Shown in pieces: positions 61,950-64,000 of a DNA stretch of 64,000 nt (the first letter of the stretch is position 1; each line of letters opens with the position of its first letter). Source of the DNA: Flavobacterium sp. ASV13 (GTDB lineage Bacteria; Bacteroidota; Bacteroidia; Flavobacteriales; Flavobacteriaceae). Both the position numbers and the translations under genes were made by a program. The notes beneath the pieces were generated by a model. That model searched no databases and was not told the origin of the DNA. It saw only the letters and a list, made by a program, of their open reading frames with translations. The stretch spans positions 310,001 to 374,000 of the forward strand of contig NZ_JQJY01000009.1 of assembly GCF_000745775.1 (NCBI RefSeq), read 5' to 3'.

Positions 61950-62494
61950 AGCGCATCCAGCGCCACATTCAATTCCAAAACATTAACCGTTTCAGGTCCA
62001 ACAACAGCGGTATTAATTTTAGATTCCACCAAAGCTTTTACTTTAGTTTCATCCAGTTTTCTTTCTTTAGCAATTCGTTTCACCTGAATCAAAGCGCCTT
62101 GCGGAGAAATATTCGGATCTAAACCACTTCCTGAAGCCGTAACCATATCAGATGGAATATCAGATTTTTTTAAATAAGGATGAACCAATAAAAGCGTATC
62201 AATTCTTTTTTGAACCAAAGCCAAATAATCAGGATTGCTTGGACCTTTGTTGCTTCCGGCACTTCCCGCTGCGTTATAATCAACAGCCGAAGGTCTTCCC
62301 CAGAAATAATTCGACTTATCGAATTTCTGACCAATTTTTTGGTAACCAACCACTTTTCCGTTAACGGAAATAGTTTCTCCTTTTCCTTGATTTGGAGCAA
62401 TTTGTGCGATTCCGTAAATCGCTAAAGGATAAATAACTGCGAACAAGATTAAAGTAGCCACAGTAAGTTTTATTATAGAAAATAGATTTTTCAT
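61943..62494 (-). CDS. kdpC: Potassium-transporting ATPase subunit KdpC
   Basis: 183 residues, normal length. One N-terminal membrane span (LTVATLILFAVIYPLAIYGI), then the KdpC body with WGRPSAVDYNAAGSAGSN near residue 67 and GSGLDPNISPQGA near 122, the family signatures. KdpC stabilises the KdpFABC complex and raises ATP affinity. A 120-base gap with repeats separates it from kdpB; the porin follows after 449 bases. Confidence 0.95.
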   Translation of the reverse strand: MKNLFSIIKLTVATLILFAVIYPLAIYGIAQIAPNQGKGETISVNGKVVGYQKIGQKFDKSNYFWGRPSAVDYNAAGSAGSNKGPSNPDYLALVQKRIDTLLLVHPYLKKSDIPSDMVTASGSGLDPNISPQGALIQVKRIAKERKLDETKVKALVESKINTAVVGPETVNVLELNVALDALR

Positions 62495-62507
62495 TTCTTT
62501 AAAGTTT

Positions 62508-62613
62508 CTAAGAGACTAAGTCTCTAAGTTTCTAAGTTTTTTAATTGTGATAAATAAGTTTTAAAGATTCTAAGAAAAAAACTTAGAATCTTAGCAACTT
62601 AGCGCCTTAGCAT
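62508..62613. repeat. Inverted pair of 8-base unit arrays between kdpB and kdpC
   Basis: Four CTAAGnnn units at 62508-62539 face four CTTAGnnn units at 62582-62613, so the two arrays can pair as a hairpin in RNA. The kdpB stop codon follows directly, at 62615-62617. Confidence 0.8.
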
Positions 62614-62614
62614 C

Positions 62615-64000
62615 TTACATAAATAATGCTACTAGCAAATCAATAACTTTAATTCCGATAAAAGGGACAATCAGACCACCAAGACCATAAATCAAAAGAT
62701 TTCTTTTTAAGATGGCACTTGCTCCAATTGGGCGATAATCAACCCCTTTCAGCGCAAGCGGAATCAATATCGGAATGATAATCGCATTGAAAATTACAGC
62801 TGATAAAATGGCACTTTCGGGACTATGCAAATGCATGATATTCAAACCTTGAAGCGCAGGAATCGCAGTAATAAAAAGAGCAGGAACAATAGCAAAATAT
62901 TTCGCAACGTCATTTGCAATAGAAAAAGTAGTTAAAGTACCTCGAGTCATTAAAAGCTGTTTTCCAATTTCAACAATTTCGATCAGTTTCGTTGGGTCAT
63001 TGTCAAGATCGACCATGTTTCCTGCTTCTTTTGCCGCTTGAGTTCCGCTGTTCATAGCAACTCCAACATTTGCTTGGGCAAGAGCAGGAGCATCATTTGT
63101 TCCGTCACCCATCATGGCAACCAATCTTCCTTCAGCTTGCTCTTTTCGGATATAATTCATTTTATCCTCAGGTTTAGCTTCGGCAATAAAATCATCAACA
63201 CCAGCTGCTTCGGCAATAAATTTCGCTGTTAAAGGATTGTCTCCAGTAACCATAACCGTTTTGATTCCCATTCTGCGCAAGCGCTCAAAACGTTCTTTCA
63301 TTCCGGTTTTGATAATATCTTGAAGTTCGATAACACCTTGAACTTCATTGTTTTTGATTACTACTAATGGAGTTCCTCCGTTAGACGAAATGGTAATAAC
63401 TTGTTGGGCAGTATCTTCAGGGAAAGAATTTCCGGCTTGTTGTGCAATGTTTTTTGCAGCATCTTGTGCGCCTTTACGAATGTTAGTTCCGTCTTTTAAT
63501 ACGACTCCAGAAGTTCTGGTTTCGGCAGTAAATTTGATAGTGTGTGAAATATCAGAAGTAGTCTTTAAGAAACTTGCTTTCGTTTCATTTTTTACATCTA
63601 TCATTTCACTCAACTCCAAAATACTCTTTCCTTCAGGAGTATCATCTGCAAGCGAACTCAAAACAGCCGATTTCACGAAATCATCAAAAGAAATTCCTTT
63701 TGTAGGATAAAAATTGGTTGCTTTTCTGTTTCCAATGGTAATGGTTCCAGTTTTATCCAAAAGCAATACGTCAATATCTCCAGCAGTTTCAACCGCTTTA
63801 CCCGATTTTGTAATTACGTTAGCTCGTAAAGCTCTGTCCATTCCCGCAATACCAATCGCAGAAAGTAAACCCCCAATTGTAGTTGGTATCAAACAAACGA
63901 ACAAAGCAATGAAAGCCGCAATCGTGATGGGTGCGTTGGCATAGTCGGCAAACGGTTTTAGCGTAACGCACACAATCACGAAGATCAAAGTAAATGCGGC
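62615..64000 (-). CDS. kdpB: Potassium-transporting P-type ATPase subunit KdpB (5' partial)
   Basis: The gene enters from the right edge; the frame is open through 64000, so the N-terminal domain is missing and about 462 residues are seen. P-type marks: phosphorylated Asp in LLLDKTGTITIGN, TVMVTGDNPLTAKF, and GRLVAMMGDGTNDAPALAQA for nucleotide and Mg binding. Three C-terminal membrane segments close the protein. KdpB couples ATP hydrolysis to high-affinity potassium uptake. kdpA is expected just outside the window. Confidence 0.95.
   Translation of the reverse strand, partial: AAFTLIFVIVCVTLKPFADYANAPITIAAFIALFVCLIPTTIGGLLSAIGIAGMDRALRANVITKSGKAVETAGDIDVLLLDKTGTITIGNRKATNFYPTKGISFDDFVKSAVLSSLADDTPEGKSILELSEMIDVKNETKASFLKTTSDISHTIKFTAETRTSGVVLKDGTNIRKGAQDAAKNIAQQAGNSFPEDTAQQVITISSNGGTPLVVIKNNEVQGVIELQDIIKTGMKERFERLRRMGIKTVMVTGDNPLTAKFIAEAAGVDDFIAEAKPEDKMNYIRKEQAEGRLVAMMGDGTNDAPALAQANVGVAMNSGTQAAKEAGNMVDLDNDPTKLIEIVEIGKQLLMTRGTLTTFSIANDVAKYFAIVPALFITAIPALQGLNIMHLHSPESAILSAVIFNAIIIPILIPLALKGVDYRPIGASAILKRNLLIYGLGGLIVPFIGIKVIDLLVALFM

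Overview
The window looks like chromosome of a Flavobacterium (Bacteroidota, Flavobacteriaceae), probably near F. johnsoniae. The DNA is AT-rich and most starts lack a Shine-Dalgarno sequence. Several promoters fit the Bacteroidota form TTG-N19-TAnnTTTG, and the tRNA genes do not encode CCA. The proteome includes a type IX secretion C-terminal domain, a PspC/DUF2851/DUF3467 set and an exosortase N pair, all typical of this group. The assignment rests on family recognition, not on a database search.

Layout. 1-8.5 kb: end of a CBS-domain cysteine synthase/cystathionine beta-synthase, a small DEDDh exonuclease, DUF2851, PspC, an amino-acid permease, a helix-hairpin-helix protein, an acyl-CoA dehydrogenase, rpsU with an unusually strong Shine-Dalgarno, a XerC-like recombinase and a short hibernation factor. 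8.5-22.3 kb: the translation/transcription core, tRNA-Thr, tRNA-Tyr, tRNA-Thr, tuf, tRNA-Trp, secE, nusG, rplK, rplA, rplJ, rplL, rpoB, rpoC, DUF3467. 22.5-28.7 kb: prfC, a lipoprotein alpha-amylase of the archaeal-like GH13_7 type, a SurA-like isomerase and a MoxR ATPase. 28.8-32.5 kb: exosortase N directly joined to its presumed substrate, a VIT-domain membrane protein with a PEP-CTERM-like tail. 32.9-38.1 kb: two unrelated-type aconitases in tandem (AcnB-like, then AcnA/mitochondrial-like). 38.2-50.5 kb: kelch protein, LysM-NlpC/P60 hydrolase, a histidine kinase/response regulator pair, small DUF proteins, a very large ELWxxDGT-repeat T9SS cargo protein, a second amino-acid permease. 50.7-56.9 kb: DUF1810, AlkB, an exonuclease-GIY-YIG fusion, UmuC, UmuD and a divergent self-cleaving-type regulator (a DNA damage/mutagenesis block), then a PAP2 phosphatase. 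57.3-64 kb: a kdp potassium-uptake locus on the minus strand, kdpB (cut by the window end), kdpC, porin, a KdpD N-terminal-type sensor, and a separate HAMP-PAS histidine kinase.

The most interesting non-textbook signals are: (a) the exosortase N/VIT pair with stop and start codons abutting; (b) the rpsU leader, with a near-perfect Shine-Dalgarno in a genome that otherwise avoids it, which fits published autoregulation by bS21; (c) the kdp locus, where every gap holds a different family of inverted repeat, including 8-bp CTTAGnnn units placed on the stop codons of both kdpB and kdpC and a perfect 28-bp palindrome; (d) a dispersed repeat with conserved flanks and a variable central hairpin at 38.14 kb and 61.53 kb; (e) a shared promoter-like block, CGTAA-N21-TATATTTG, in front of three neighbouring genes.

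I found no CRISPR array, insertion sequence, prophage or rRNA gene. Promoter and terminator calls are from pattern reading by eye; no folding, alignment or homology program was run.
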